DNA of 64,000 nt. Source: Daucus carota subsp. sativus (taxonomy: Eukaryota; Streptophyta; Magnoliopsida; Apiales; Apiaceae). Positions 11,481 to 24,260 of the stretch are shown here, one piece after another. The notes below the pieces were generated by a model. It ran no database searches, was not told where the DNA came from, and worked only from the letters and a program-made list of their open reading frames with translations. The first letter of the stretch is position 1. Each line of letters begins with the position of its first letter. The stretch covers positions 45,666,390-45,730,389 of the forward strand of contig NC_030384.2 in assembly GCF_001625215.2 (NCBI RefSeq), read 5' to 3'. Position numbers and translations under genes: made by a program.

Positions 11481-13989
11481 AGGGGTAGATTGTTGGGTGT
11501 TGGACCGGCTAATTAACAGCATGTTCATTTGTTAAAACGTACTTACTCACCCGTAAATTAGACTTTGAATTTGATAGTATATATTTACGGTATCAAATAT
11601 CGATAGTTGACCGAAAGAGGGGAAATGAACTCCATCTCAGTGAAGGTGTATTCGATCAAAAATATTATTTTAAATTCTATAAATATTATTGCGGTCAAAA
11701 AAAATGACTATTAAAGTCATTCTAAAAGTTGGAGGTTAAAAATGATATGAAAGTGAGAGAGTATAATTTTTTGTTTGTTGGCATCTGTTGAGAGATGTCA
11801 ACAATTTAAATTGCTCTTGTAAATCTCGCGTCAACTTTTCAAGAATCTAGGAGAACCAGGTGAAAGTCCTGATAAAATTCTATCAATTAATATTTTTTAA
11901 AATTCATAAATTTTAGCACAGTTAAATTATAAATTATATACACTCATATTCTGAAAAGTAACTAGGATTGTAATTTTAATTTTTAAAACTCATAATATTG
12001 ATTATATTAATCAACATCAAAATTTATCTCAGGTGCTTCATTAATTTTGGCGATAATAATGAACGATATTATTTTTTTTTTTTTTGAGAATATGAACGAT
12101 ATTATTATTATTTTGTATTCTCTTTTCATACCATTTTAGAAGAGTAGTCTAAGTAGAGAATTTTACTATTGCACGCTATTGTCTCAACTTAGATTCTCAA
12201 ACCTCAGCCATTTAAGAAGCGAAAAAATAATCATGATACAAGACTGAATGCAATGTATTGGTTCTCTGGATTACATGCAGTAGTGTTCTATGTCTTATAA
12301 CAGTGCTACGTCTACCGCATCACTTTAGAGTATGTGTGAGCGATACGGGCAAAACATGATGGGAGTATATATAGAAGTTAGTGTTGTCATTAGTTTAGAA
12401 TTGAAATGAGAGTTGACAGTTGAGAGTTAGAACTGTGAGGAGAAGATTGAAACACGAAAGCACATAAGTAAATGTGAAGGTAGGTGTATATAGAGGACAA
12501 ATATCGTGCCATCAAAGGATAGAGTAGTATTTAGCAAGTGACTCCCTCCTGACACACTAGTCTCTCTATTTTGTTCTACTTATTACGTGCTCGTATATCA
12601 AATGATGGGTCCCGCACCAGAACTAAATCTCAACACGCGGTGAAATAATTCTTAAAAGAATATTTGAGATTTATTTCAACTATAATCTCATATATAAACA
12701 AAAGGTTTTTCAACTATAATCTAAGTGTGTTTTTCAACTATAATCTTAAAGACACACTAGTTTTATGGACATTTTTTTGAATACTTATATATAAGAAAAA
12801 AAAAAACACACAACATATGTAATAGTCATTTACTTACACAAATCAAATGGTACATCCATTTTAAATATTTGAGACTAGATAATTTATAATAGATATGATT
12901 TAGTTTATATAAATAAATAAAATGAAAAATATCCGATAACTTATTTAATATAAAATAATGATAATTTTATTATTGCTTAATATATTTTTAAAATTATATA
13001 AATAAAATAAATAAATAATTCTAACTTAAATGATTGATAGTTGTTTAAGCATTTTATATTATTATATTCTACATTAAATGGTAAATTCACTTGTGAAATT
13101 ATTCTTTTTCATTAAATGGTAAGAACTTGGAATTGTTCACACTAGCTGACATGAAACAGTGATTTGTGTCTCCACTAAAAAAAAAAAAGGATTATTTTGT
13201 TATAGATATTTGGAAAGAAAAATTGATGATCAACTTCAATGAAACATAATATTAGCTTGTACTGGCACAATGTGGATGTAAATTGAAAAAACTGACCACA
13301 AACACTACTGCTACGGCATCAGAAGTGTTTCACTGCTACTTGATGACATGTTAACAAAACATGAAACATGGCGTGTAACTCGGAGAGTAGAATAGCCTGT
13401 AATTTTACTATATACTGAATCTTTTTCCTTTCTCAAGGGTCAACCTCAGCACTCTTAACTTAGGAGGTACATGGGATTTGTACACATACATACATGCTCT
13501 GCCATTGCAGTACACACAGATCAATCCTAAATATGCACATACACAGTATAGAGTAATTAAAGATCACTATTTACAGAACATATTTGCTAGGTCAATTTTA
13601 TTTTCCAAAATCAAATGCCTACTTGTACTTTATATATGGCCATAACAGTAAAAAAGAATTAAATTTTATTAAAACTTCTATTAGTACTAGTGCACCTAAT
13701 AATATAATGACATATTTGGTTTTTTCAGCACGCAAAACTTAAAAGTTCACTGATACTTGTTTGTTTGTATTGTATATACATGTACACCAAAATACATACA
13801 CAGATGTTTCGTCTAGTTTCTCCTCTTACATCCATATGAAACAGTTCCCACATCAGAACCATAATCATCACGCATCTCATAGTTTCACACATTAATTCAC
13901 TTCACCACCGGACATCAAACAACAATCAACACATACACATTTTCCTAGACCTCTTACATCCTCGTCTCTCTAAAATAAATTGTTGTAGC
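11481..13989. other. Intergenic region and upstream region of the B3 gene
   Basis: I see no gene here. The sequence is AT-rich with several A/T runs. The last few hundred bases before 13990 include a pyrimidine- and CA-rich leader (CACACATTAATTCACTTCACC, ACACATACACATTTTCC) that probably forms the 5' leader of the downstream gene. Confidence 0.5.
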
Positions 13990-16900
13990 ATGTCCATGAA
14001 TCACCTCTCTTCAGAAAAGCTGTGGTGGATGGAATCACCAACCAAAGGAGCAGTTCCCCAAAATACCCTTTTCGATTTCAACCAAAATCACCAAGAGAAC
14101 CACCAATCAAACCAAGATGGTGAGGATAGAGAGGGAATTGTAGCAGAGAGAGAGGCGATGTTCGAGAAGCCGCTGACTCCCAGTGACGTAGGCAAGCTGA
14201 ACCGCCTGGTGATACCCAAACAACACGCCGAGAGGTACTTCCCAATCGGCGGCGCTAGCAGCGGCGGCGCTGGCGAGTCCGTCGAGAAAGGATTGATTCT
14301 GAGCTTCGAGGACGAGTTAAACAAGATTTGGAGATTCAGATACTCTTACTGGAACAGCAGCCAGAGCTACGTGCTCACAAAAGGGTGGAGCCGTTTTGTA
14401 AAGGAGAAGCAGCTTCAAGCCGGGGATACAGTCGTGTTTGAGCGGTTCAGAGACGACGGAGACCGGTTTTTTATAGGGTGGAGGCGACGGAGCACGGCGG
14501 TGGCTCCGCCAGCTGGTGGGTGGACCCCGGGGCTTTACTCTGGACATCCTTATCCTTCTCAGAACTCCCGTCCAAATGGACCTCCTCTTCCATACCAACC
14601 TCACTGTCCTCATGCAGGTATCGCTACATTCCAAAAACCCTATCTTTCTTTTTCTTTTCTTAGTTTCGTATTCTTACCGAACTTTGTATGTGGACATTTA
14701 TACCCTGCAGCTAATATACATTTTAATGGTTTTTATATTTACATTTAGGCACATTTTCCAAGTGTGAATTAAGATTATATATAATATTGTGCTAAACTTA
14801 TCGCCCACCACAGTACAATAAAACCAGCCTGGCTAGTTCTCATAATTTAACTAAAACATGAATTTTAGTTTTGATTGACATTTGGAATAAGTAGTTTTCA
14901 TTTTAGTTTAAAAGTTCCGGCTGCTCGCTCATGTTCATTTTTAGTTGCACAAAAAGTTTAAATGATAGTGAAATGACACAAAAAATAAAAAAAGATAAAT
15001 GCCTAGAGAAATATCTTATCAAATCCATTACACAATTCTGTCAAATACTTGTACCTAGCCAGCTGAGTATACTGTACTTAGGTTCCCATTATATATGTAC
15101 TTGTGACATGAAAATGGGAAGCGAAAGTGAGTGAAAATAAGTTCACGTGGTGGTGTTAATACAGAAAGAGCAGAAGCATCAGCTGGTGTGCAAAATCAAA
15201 CATCCAGCGGGAGCAGCAGGACCCTGAGGTTGTTTGGTGTGGACCTGGAATGCCAGTTAGAAGAGCCATCGCCAGATGGTCCGAGCCAGCTGGGTGAGCC
15301 ACAAAACTACTCCCAGAGCTCGTCTAGTGCAACAACCAGTCATGACCATGTTTCAAATTATCAGAATCACGTGGTAAGCCATTAATCTCAGCAGTCTTTA
15401 TCTTTTATAAAATACTACTCCCTCTGTCCCAGTCAATTGTATACGTTTCTTTTTCACTGCTCGACACGCTTTTTAAGGCACTTATAAAACATAGTTCTAC
15501 AACTTATTTGTAAGATTTTTTTTTTTGTATAAAAGTATAAATATTATACTTTTATACAGAAAAAGAAAATTTTAAAAATAATTTACAGAACTATACTATA
15601 TTGAAGCATTAAAGTCTGTGTCGCGCCCCCGTCCCCCAATGTATACTATTGACGGGGACGGAGGGAGTAGTTTCTTAGACTGTTAGCAGCAAGTGGTATG
15701 TGTAACATATAATTTGACCTGATTTATATTTTATTAGTATGATTCATTAGCCGCCTCCTTTCCTCAGACAATCATACAATATTTTATTTCAGTTTATGTG
15801 ATGCAGAATAGTGCAACTCATGCCGTAAACTAAGTCATGGTCACAGGGTCATACCTGCCTAACAGACTATTAGTTTGTATTAAAAAATTATAATGTCCGG
15901 TTGTATTTATTAAATTATATTTTCAAATAATGATATAAACGTGCAAGGCAGTGAAATTGAATACACGAATACATGATTATAAAACTACAAACTGTTAGTA
16001 GCTTAATTTAAAACGATAAATGAAATAGATTTATATATATCGGCAGAGTTTATTTATGCCAATAGGCTGTGCACTCATACGAGATGTTGATCACTACGTA
16101 TAACTTGTTTATATTTCGTTTGTCTATTTTTCCACAGATTGTGTTTAGTTAATTGCCACTGCCTGAAAACTTCATGTTCTGACTTTAATTCGCATTGGGA
16201 GCGTTATTCAAGTCATTTGCCTGTGTATCCCCGCTGTTTTTTAATGTTTAAATGCTCTATTCGTCAACATTGCACCTTCAGCCCGTCCTTCCTAGACTTC
16301 CGACTCTTCTTGCGAGTTGCTAGTTCCGTATATTTAATGTAAACGACTTGCATTACTGTAGTAATATCCAAACTGGATACGTATTAAAAATGTTAAAAAT
16401 ATATTTTATGTACAAATTTATCAGAAACCTGAGTTAATTATGAAATTTCAAACTCTTAAACCACAAAAAGTTATAGACAATTTTCAAAACATAATTAACT
16501 TAATTTGTCTATAGTAGAACCTCGTTATATATGCGTAAGGTGGGTGGCTCCTTCCCTTAAATTTGGACTGTGTTTATACCAACTAACTGAATAATATCCA
16601 CGTACATTGTACTATTATTGATAGTGGAATCTCTTGTTCTTTGCTCTCAATGCTAGGTAACTTCTTGTCATGCATAAATTTGCTTTTGTTAGAGTAGTGG
16701 TAGATAACACCTGTTTTTTAATCATTCATATAAAGAAAAACAACACGGTGCTTAAATTTAGGAGTTTAGCTAGATTTTTTGTGCATACAAAAAGCTATGT
16801 TATGCAACTTGATCATGTGTGCAGGCCTACCGGGATGGGGATATATCTAGGTTTCCTTTTGTATAGTTAGGCTATTGCAGATTATGGGGCTAATGGTCCA

Positions 16901-17451
16901 GATTGATAGATATTGACATTGCATAACATGGAGTGAACCACAATGTACCTTGAAGTTGAAGTTGTGGTTTGTTAATTGCCAAACTTGTTTTGCTCTGGTG
17001 TCTTAGGAGTCAAATAACAAACATATTAGGGTTGTGCTAGATGGCAAGGGCAACAAAAGTCCCTTTAAACCAAAGGCAAGGGCGCCATGATGTGAACTTG
17101 GAACAAACATGCCAATATAAGAATGGAACTTTGACCTCCTCAATGAACTATATGGTTTGTCAAATATACAATACTGAAAATATTGATAGTGCAGCGGTTT
17201 AGACCTCAGACAAATATTTGTAGATAGAGTAGTACAAATATACACATCGGAAGTTGATGTTATGGTCCACCATAGGAATGGTGGTAGAATATTGAGTTTT
17301 ATATGCTCATCACTGTGTACACATTGTTAATGCATGTTCCTCTTTAGAAGAAAGTACTCTAATTATTTGTGCAACACTCTGTATATATGGTTTGCAGCAG
17401 GATATCAATTTCTCAAGAGATGTAAGCCAGACGAGACATCACCAAGGATAA
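13990..17451 (+). CDS. B3-domain transcription factor, NGATHA-like (NGAL/SOD7/DPA4 type)
   Basis: Exons 13990-14617, 15165-15373 and 17401-17451 join in frame to 295 codons plus TAA. The start [13 protein letters not shown] resembles the start of Arabidopsis NGAL proteins. The B3 DNA-binding domain covers about residues 58-167 ([46 protein letters not shown]). Exon 2 carries RLFGV (231-235), the repression motif of RAV/NGA-type factors. NGAL proteins are nuclear repressors that limit organ growth and leaf-margin outgrowth. The third exon is the weakest part: it codes only for [16 protein letters not shown] after a 2-kb intron. Without that splice, translation would end four codons past exon 2 (VVSH, stop at 15385). 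A second ATG lies two codons in (13996). The neighbouring TBL and LETM1-like genes support the NGAL assignment by synteny. Confidence 0.85.
15418..15667. mobile_element. Stowaway-like MITE in the last intron of the B3 gene
   Basis: The ends are CTCCCTCTGTCCC and its inverse GGGGACGGAGGGAG. TA flanks both sides (15416-15417 and 15668-15669). Its interior (GCTCGACACGC, AAAACATAGTTCTA, CCCGTCCCCCAATGTATA) is shared with the copy at 52106-52341, so both belong to one family. It lies about 45 bp after a splice donor. Confidence 0.85.
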
Positions 17452-17831
17452 GATGCCTGGATGTGACCTGTTGACTATTCAAGCCACTTAACCTAAATCT
17501 GAAAAATATGTGATATTTAATCTCAATGAAGAAACCAGGTGAATGTTAAAATCACCTCTCCCCGGTCAGAGGTATAGCATGATGACAAAATTGCTTCTTT
17601 TCAAAATGCTCCATAGGTAAATATTAGAAGGACTTAAAGAAATGAAATTGGGAAAAAAGAGGTACGTACATGACATCCAGGCAACCAGAAATCATACTCT
17701 GGTCTTTGCAGCTGCTAGGATTCAAGATATGCATATCCAGAAGGCTACTGTTGAGATTCTACTAGAAGATCTTAATTGACTTTGCTAAAATTACGTAACA
17801 AAATTATTAGGTTGCAGGAGATTGTGGTTCA

Positions 17832-17850
17832 GTGGGTGGGTGGGTGGGTG
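17832..17850. repeat. (GTGG)n microsatellite
   Basis: GTGGGTGGGTGGGTGGGTG, about 4.75 units, in the downstream region of the B3 gene. The G-runs could in principle fold into a G-quadruplex. Confidence 0.85.
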
Positions 17851-18454
17851 CAGGATATGGGATTAGCTAGGCTACATGTAGTTGATTTCAAATCTTGTAG
17901 TACAAAGTAGCAACTTCTTGTTCATAGCTATACCATGTAATGAGTTGTTATTTTGCTGCATTGTTTTTGTTTATTGCTCCTGAATATTAATTTTGGTTCT
18001 AGAAATTAAAGTTTCAAAGAGTAAATTTTTGAACACCTTCAAACATTTCCATCTCATTATCTAAATTTTTTCTGCACCTTTCCGTTTCCTCTCTTTCTTT
18101 ATTATGGAACCCCTACTTTCCCTTGTTTCTTATATATTATCAATATTCATCAAAATCAACAAAAATTAGAAAACAAACATGGACATTTTTTTTTCATGTT
18201 ACTAAAATATATGTTAAAGTTAAAAATTAAAGTTTTCATGCAAATAAATTGGAGAAAATTGTGAATATAAATTTCCGTAAAAATAGATGCATAATAATAA
18301 AACTCACAACATATACAAATATAATCATTTATTATTAATTTTGAGTTGTGCACTAAAAATGTTCATTTATACATATTCACAATTGTAAGTTTAATTTTAT
18401 TTACTAAATAAGGTTAAGAGAAATAAGTCTTAACTTTAAGCTTACACCTAAGTA

Positions 18455-18758
18455 CTCCCTCCGTCCTCTTTTACATGTCCATTTTTAAAATAAATTTTGT
18501 CCCTATTTACATGTCCATTTAGACTTTCAAAACAAATTTAATGATAATTTTCCAAATCTATCCCCACAATTTCTATTTCCAAGGGCCGACTAATTTAAAA
18601 TTTAGTTAAATCCATCATTTTCAAGATATTAATTAGGGTATTCCACCATTTTCAAGAAATTAATTACAGATATTCAAAGAATAAATTTATAAAACTAACT
18701 ATTCCTTTGCTATGTGAGCTTTTTTTCAAAATGGACATGTAAAAGGTGACGGAGGGAG
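18455..18758. mobile_element. Stowaway-like MITE, second family
   Basis: The left end CTCCCTCCGTCCTCTTTTAC with ATGTCCATTTT is matched by the inverted right end AAAATGGACATG...GACGGAGGGAG. The element is 304 bp. It is flanked on the left by TA and on the right by CA, so one base of the target duplication has probably mutated. The interior differs from the copies at 15.4 and 52.1 kb. Confidence 0.75.
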
Positions 18759-18839
18759 CATGTGATGATCAACATTTTTTTTGCTAAATAATTGATGATC
18801 AATTTATACATATTATAATTCTTTTATATTTTAAATTGT

Positions 18840-19300
18840 CACTACAACAAAGTGGACTATTTATGACGGATAATCTATAACGAAAATTAGGCATCTGCCG
18901 TAAACTGTTACAACATAAGCCCAATTCATCATAAGTGTAGTATTTTAATTATTAAATTATGCTGTAAAATATTCAAATAATGGAAATATTTTCCGCGAAG
19001 CGAAACGACGTCGTTATGACAGATGTCATATTTTGTTGTACGGATTTCGTCGATACTTATTTCATGACGGATAATTCGTCGTAATTTTATTTTACGATTA
19101 ATTTATATGTTGGAAGTTTAATGTTAACTCATGACCTTTTTTCTTACTTAAGGCGCATATCAAAAATTGTGATGTTTTTCTGAATTTATTACTCGAACAA
19201 AAGTGACGGAATTTTTCGTTATTAATTCGGAATTTACGACAAATTTAAGCCTAAATTTCTGTCGTGCTTAGTACTTCACCAAAAAACGTTTCATTGCTTA
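18840..19300 (+). mobile_element. CACTA (En/Spm)-type transposon terminus, truncated
   Basis: The segment begins with CACTACAACAAAGTGG, a typical CACTA end. It is followed by several short units built on GACGGATAA, GTCGTTATGAC and TTCGTCG in both orientations (near 18869, 19010, 19067, 19205), like the subterminal repeats of CACTA elements. I found no matching inverted end (GTTGTAGTG) nearby, so this is either one end only or the other end has decayed. The right limit is approximate. Confidence 0.5.
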
Positions 19301-21826
19301 ATTAGAAATTGGGCGGAAATACACTAGAGATCCAAAATTTATGTAACTTGTGTGCAGGTGGAAATCCCATTTTTCTACAACTTGGAGTAACTAGATTGCC
19401 AAGATTTGGATGCCAACAATTCAGAGGACGCCCAGAGAAGTCAGTCGTTGATGTGAATCATTGGCATGCAGGAGAATGGTCCGATCCCTAGGGTAGGACA
19501 GCACTAAATCAAGCATGTTAGAGATTTTCAGGACCAGCTGTGTCAGTTATGTTTAGATTCTCTCAAGTGTCAAATAGTTGTACAAGTCAATGGCATGTCA
19601 TTAAATTGAAGATTGTAACTAAAGATTTGAGATTGTGACACAAGAGTGAGTTGATCGGGAGGGAAATAGAAGATGGTATCATGGTAATGGAATAGCTTTT
19701 GAATAGTCAAATCAATTAGTTCCATCTAATTACATGGACAGGAGGAGCACCCCAAATGCCTCCATGACTGAGCTTAGTGGCTCTACACTTTTTTTCTTCC
19801 AAAAAAGCAATCGTACAGGTATTAGCACATTGGTGTTTATTAATCATTTTTATACTGAAACTAGAAAATTCAACTGATTGTAACTGTGAGGACTGAGGAG
19901 GATATTCTTTAAAAACCAACGATAAGATCTGCATTTTCACAAGGAGATCATCACGCATCCTAGCTCGGAACAAGATTAAAAAATTTAAATCCACGCTCAC
20001 GATATTTAGTATGGGCAGCTAAAATTAAACCAATTGAGCATCTCATCAAATTCCTTGCACTGATGGAACTATATACAGAAAGAGTAGGATATACCTTGAA
20101 CATTAAATAGAAAAAAAGGAGCAGGCCTAACCAATTTTTATGTAATCAAAACATATTCAAAACTGCAAATGCTTATAGATACAGTGTAAGAGTAAAGAGT
20201 CAGAGGTAAGCTGAGATGTAATTAGCTAGAAGCACAAGTTTCATATGTATATAGTATATACTGCACAAACTCTGAAAATACATATATATTGTATACTGAT
20301 TGACGAGCTATCTAGGCATTGTTGCATGCATGTACAACTCATGCTGCACCATGAAATTTTAAAAGCTCAGAATCAATTCCAGTAGTAAGGAAGACTATAT
20401 AACCAAATTGGCCCGGTTCTACTCACTAACAGCAATTGGGTCAGAAAGATACAATGGCTTAGTCTGAGCTATCAACTATCACGCACCCAAGCACTGTAGT
20501 GACTCTGGCAAAAATTGCAGCCTTACACAGTAAAGTATTCTTGACAGAATCATTCAAATAATGTTAATGATATTAATTGATTTTAATATTAAATATAATT
20601 ATATACTTAGATGGTATTCTGTTAAAGATTTTAATAAATTAAGAAAAATCTATGTTATTCAAAAAATAAATTAAAAAAAATCTATAGATTTTTTATATAA
20701 CTTGTAGTTGATTTTAAATTCGGTCCAGCGCTTTGTGCGGCCTAGTTGCAAGGCACTGCAGTACTGTATACGCCCAGTTTTAAGGATGTATAGGATAAGA
20801 AATAGATACAAGTTTCACAATATTAAATATATAATTTTATCTTTATTTTAATATATAATGATTGTATCGTCTAAAATATAATGCGATTAAGTTGGCTACA
20901 CTTGATTTTATAAAATAACAATTTATTTGAAAAGAAATCACATTTATATAATATTTTTAAAAATAGATATTTAATAATTATTGAACATTTCTTAATCATA
21001 TAAATAAGTCACTTACTCAAGAAAAAGTACATAAATATATATATTTTTTCATATATAAGTGATTATTTAAGGAAAATTATAATAAGCCAAATATGATCTA
21101 AATTTTTTTATACATTAATTATAAAATCTGATTTTTATTTATTTCTAATAAAAATTACTTTCACTATAGTATGAAATCATTTTCTTCGATAATGTAAGTC
21201 GTTTCTTGGTATAAAATTTAAGTTATAATAACTATTTAGTAATATTTTAAAATCACTTTTTTGTTGAAAGGAGATAAATAGTGACTCTAACATTACTCAC
21301 CTCGTACTCCTGGAAGAAGGCATGACGAAAACAAAATTTTATACATAATGAATTTAATTCTAATTGGAATGAACTCATGTATATATTTATATAAACAACT
21401 ATAATTAAAACCCCTACATCAATTGTCATCTATTGCCATATCAGTATACTGTACAGCACATAACACTGCTCTAGACGAAACCCTGATACACTATATCAAT
21501 GGCATACTTGGAGAGATCTAACGTTAACCAAGAAATCGGGGCTATAAATTGTGAATATCATGCATAAACGTGGCGTAAAGAACAAAAATAGTGTGCCAAT
21601 CCTGGATTAGAATTAATTAAAAACCCCTACGCTGCACAGCAAAAATATTATATATTCACACTCGTCATTTAATCAAACAAAAATATACATATATTTTATA
21701 AGCCTACAACACTGGCGTAAGATTAAAAATAACGACTATATATCCGAGCGCCCCAGTATCTCCTACAAAGACTTGTTACTAGTTAAAACCCTTTCAAAAT
21801 TAAAAACCAAAAAAGTTCCACTACAT

Positions 21827-24198
21827 ATGGATCTTCTTCATCAACAACAAAAGCAACCACACAACTTTCATTATTTCCGGTCATTAATCTTGAACGAAAA
21901 ACAGTTGCTAATTTCCTGCAATCTACTCTTTCTTTTTCTTCTTTTATCTTCCATAGTGTTATACAACATTGTCGTAGTCACCCCGCCATTGCAGCAACAA
22001 AAACAAAACCATACTAATACTGGCATCAGTGGTAGTGCCAATGATAAGTTAAAAGTTTGTGATTACACAAATGGCTAATGGGTTTGGGATGAAAGTTATC
22101 CACTCCAATTGTACACGGAGGAGTGTCCATTTCTTGACCCTGGCTTCAGATGCCAGCAGAATGGTCGACGAGACCTAGACTATCTGAAGTGGAGGTGGCA
22201 GCCGCGACAGTGTAATCTTCCAAGGTATGCTGTTACATATTGCTCATAATTGAATAAAATAGGAAACACCACTTAGGTACATTACTTAGAAGGATATTAG
22301 TCCATGTCCACCTATAGAATCAAAGCATACCAAATGAAAAAACATACCATGTTTGCCATCATCAAACCAAACCATGACTTAAAATACTAGAATAGTGAGC
22401 GGCGTATTAATTATCACTCTGAAGTCTGAACTAGGAAGAGGACGTCAATTTTGAAGGGTGCTGCAACCTTGTAACTGTGGCACTTCCACCTTGAATTACT
22501 ATTTACATTTAAAATTCATATATAACTGAAACTAAAGAGATGTGAGCAAACATCCCTATACTGACATGTGAACATTACAGGGAGATGTGCATCTCATATA
22601 TCAGGGTAAAATTTGCATGCTATATACCTGAATCAAGCCAAAGATACCCACCTCATCGAATTTGAAAGTGCAATTGTTATAATACTTCTAAAGCCTAATT
22701 GAGAATGATCTCAGATAGTTTTCAATAATTTCTAACCATATAAATCATGTCAATACTTGCAATGCCTAGCCTTGGGTTCAGTTTCTATTCTTGCTTCTAC
22801 TTCAGATTCAGTGCAGCAACTTTTTTGGAGAACAGCCGAAACAAACGCATAGTTTTTGCTGGAGACTCAATTGGAAGAAACCAATGGGAATCTCTGATAT
22901 GCATGATAGCTCAAGGAGTTTCAAACATGTCTACAGTCTATGAAGAAAACAGAAACCCCATAACAAAACACAAGGGCCATCTCTCAGTCCGTTTTCAAGA
23001 ATACAACTTCACAGTAGAGTACTACCGGGAACCTTACCTGGTAACTATTGCCAGATTGCCTAAAAATGCGCCTAAGAATGTCCGAGGGACCATTAGAGTT
23101 GACAAGCTGCACTGGTATAGCTTAAAATGGATTAATGCTGATGTGTTTGTCTTCAATACTGGACACTGGTGGAATGAAGACAAGACTATAAAGCTGTAAA
23201 AACTTTCACCCTTTCCAGTTTTCAGGACTTGAGTATAATACATGCATTTAAATCCGCTAATAAATGCCAACACTTTCAGGGGATTCTATTTTCAGGAACA
23301 AGAGGGTATTAACATGACAATGAATGTTAAAGAAGCTTTTCAGAGGTCTCTAGTAACATGGAAGTCATGGGTGATCCAAAATATAAATCCTAGAAAGAGT
23401 CTCGTCTTCTTCCGAAGTTACTCACCTGTGCATTACAGGTATGTGTGCTGCACCAGGAAACAAAAGTCATGTAACATATCACAAAGTATCTTTCTATTAG
23501 ATTTAACATAGTGTACAAAATCAATGGCATCTGAATATCTGATGGAACTTAGAAATTATAAAGAATACAAGTATAATTACATATGTACTATACAAAGCAT
23601 ACATTGTCAGGTCTACACAAATCCACGACACATAATCAAAGTTGATTAGTCACTCTAAAGATGTTTTGGTTATACTCTATATTCCAAACAGGTTGCCTAT
23701 CCTGAACCTCGGTGACCAATTGAGAACTGCATAAATATTGTAGATAGGATGACAAGTCTGTATTTGATCTGTTAGTGTCAAATGCTAAAGGACCGCATAA
23801 TCTTGTTGTCATTTGATAACCAGAATGGATGATTAATATTAGAAAAAAAAAAATTGGGATGCAGGGAAGGAACATGGAAAGATGGCGGTCACTGTGATAT
23901 TAATACGTCACCGGAAACAAACTACACAAGACTGGATCCTGAGCCACCGAATAATTTTTTTATTTCCAAAATAATCAGAGAGATAGGAAGTGCCAAGAGA
24001 AAGGCATACTTTTTGAACATCACATTTATGTCAGAGTTTAGGAAAGACGGTCACCCTTCAAACCACCACGAGCCTGGGACTCCTGTTGAAGCACCACAAG
24101 ACTGCAGCCATTGGTGCTTACCTGGAGTGCCAGATACTTGGAATGAACTTCTCTATGCTCACCTTTTGACAAAAGGCTTCAGAAACATGAATAAATGA
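21827..24198 (+). pseudogene. TRICHOME BIREFRINGENCE-LIKE protein (TBL8/TBL9 type), one in-frame stop codon
   Basis: Exons 21827-22224, 22806-23195, 23280-23438 and 23865-24198 have GT..AG introns and total 1,281 nt, a multiple of three. The protein has a cytosolic N-terminus, a signal-anchor segment (about residues 28-50, LLFLFLLLSSIVLYNIVVV), a PMR5N-type domain (CDYTNG..WVWDESYPL, CPFLDPGFRC), the GDS motif (152-154, GDSIGRNQWES) and the C-terminal DxxH (D395, H398, DCSHWCLPGVPDTWNEL). TBL proteins are Golgi enzymes or accessory proteins for O-acetylation of wall polysaccharides. The single problem is codon 84, TAA at 22076-22078, where relatives have a basic residue (R or K) before WVWD. 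All other codons and splice sites look intact. Either this is a fresh null allele or a sequence error hides a working gene. Orthology to TBL8/9 is suggested by the adjacent NGAL and LETM1-like genes. Confidence 0.85.
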
Positions 24199-24260
24199 AC
24201 AAGGTATCCTTCCTTGAGGAACTTCATTTACGAGCAGTGTAAGTGTATATTTTGCCTTAA

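Larger units (their letters stand above)
17452..21826. other. Intergenic region between the B3 gene and the TBL gene
   Basis: No gene is supported. The first part (to about 18000) is probably the 3' UTR and downstream region of the B3 gene. A (GGGT)n microsatellite lies at 17832-17850. A MITE (18455-18758) and a CACTA-like terminus (from 18840) are listed separately. From about 20500 to 21250 the DNA is very AT-rich and featureless. The last few hundred bases are the likely TBL promoter. Confidence 0.5.

Noticed and set aside
19350..19491. Open frame GGNPIFLQLGVTRLPRFGCQ.. after a CAG acceptor-like site
   Set aside because: Short, no recognised family, no downstream donor or partner exon; could be UTR or decayed DNA between the B3 and TBL genes.
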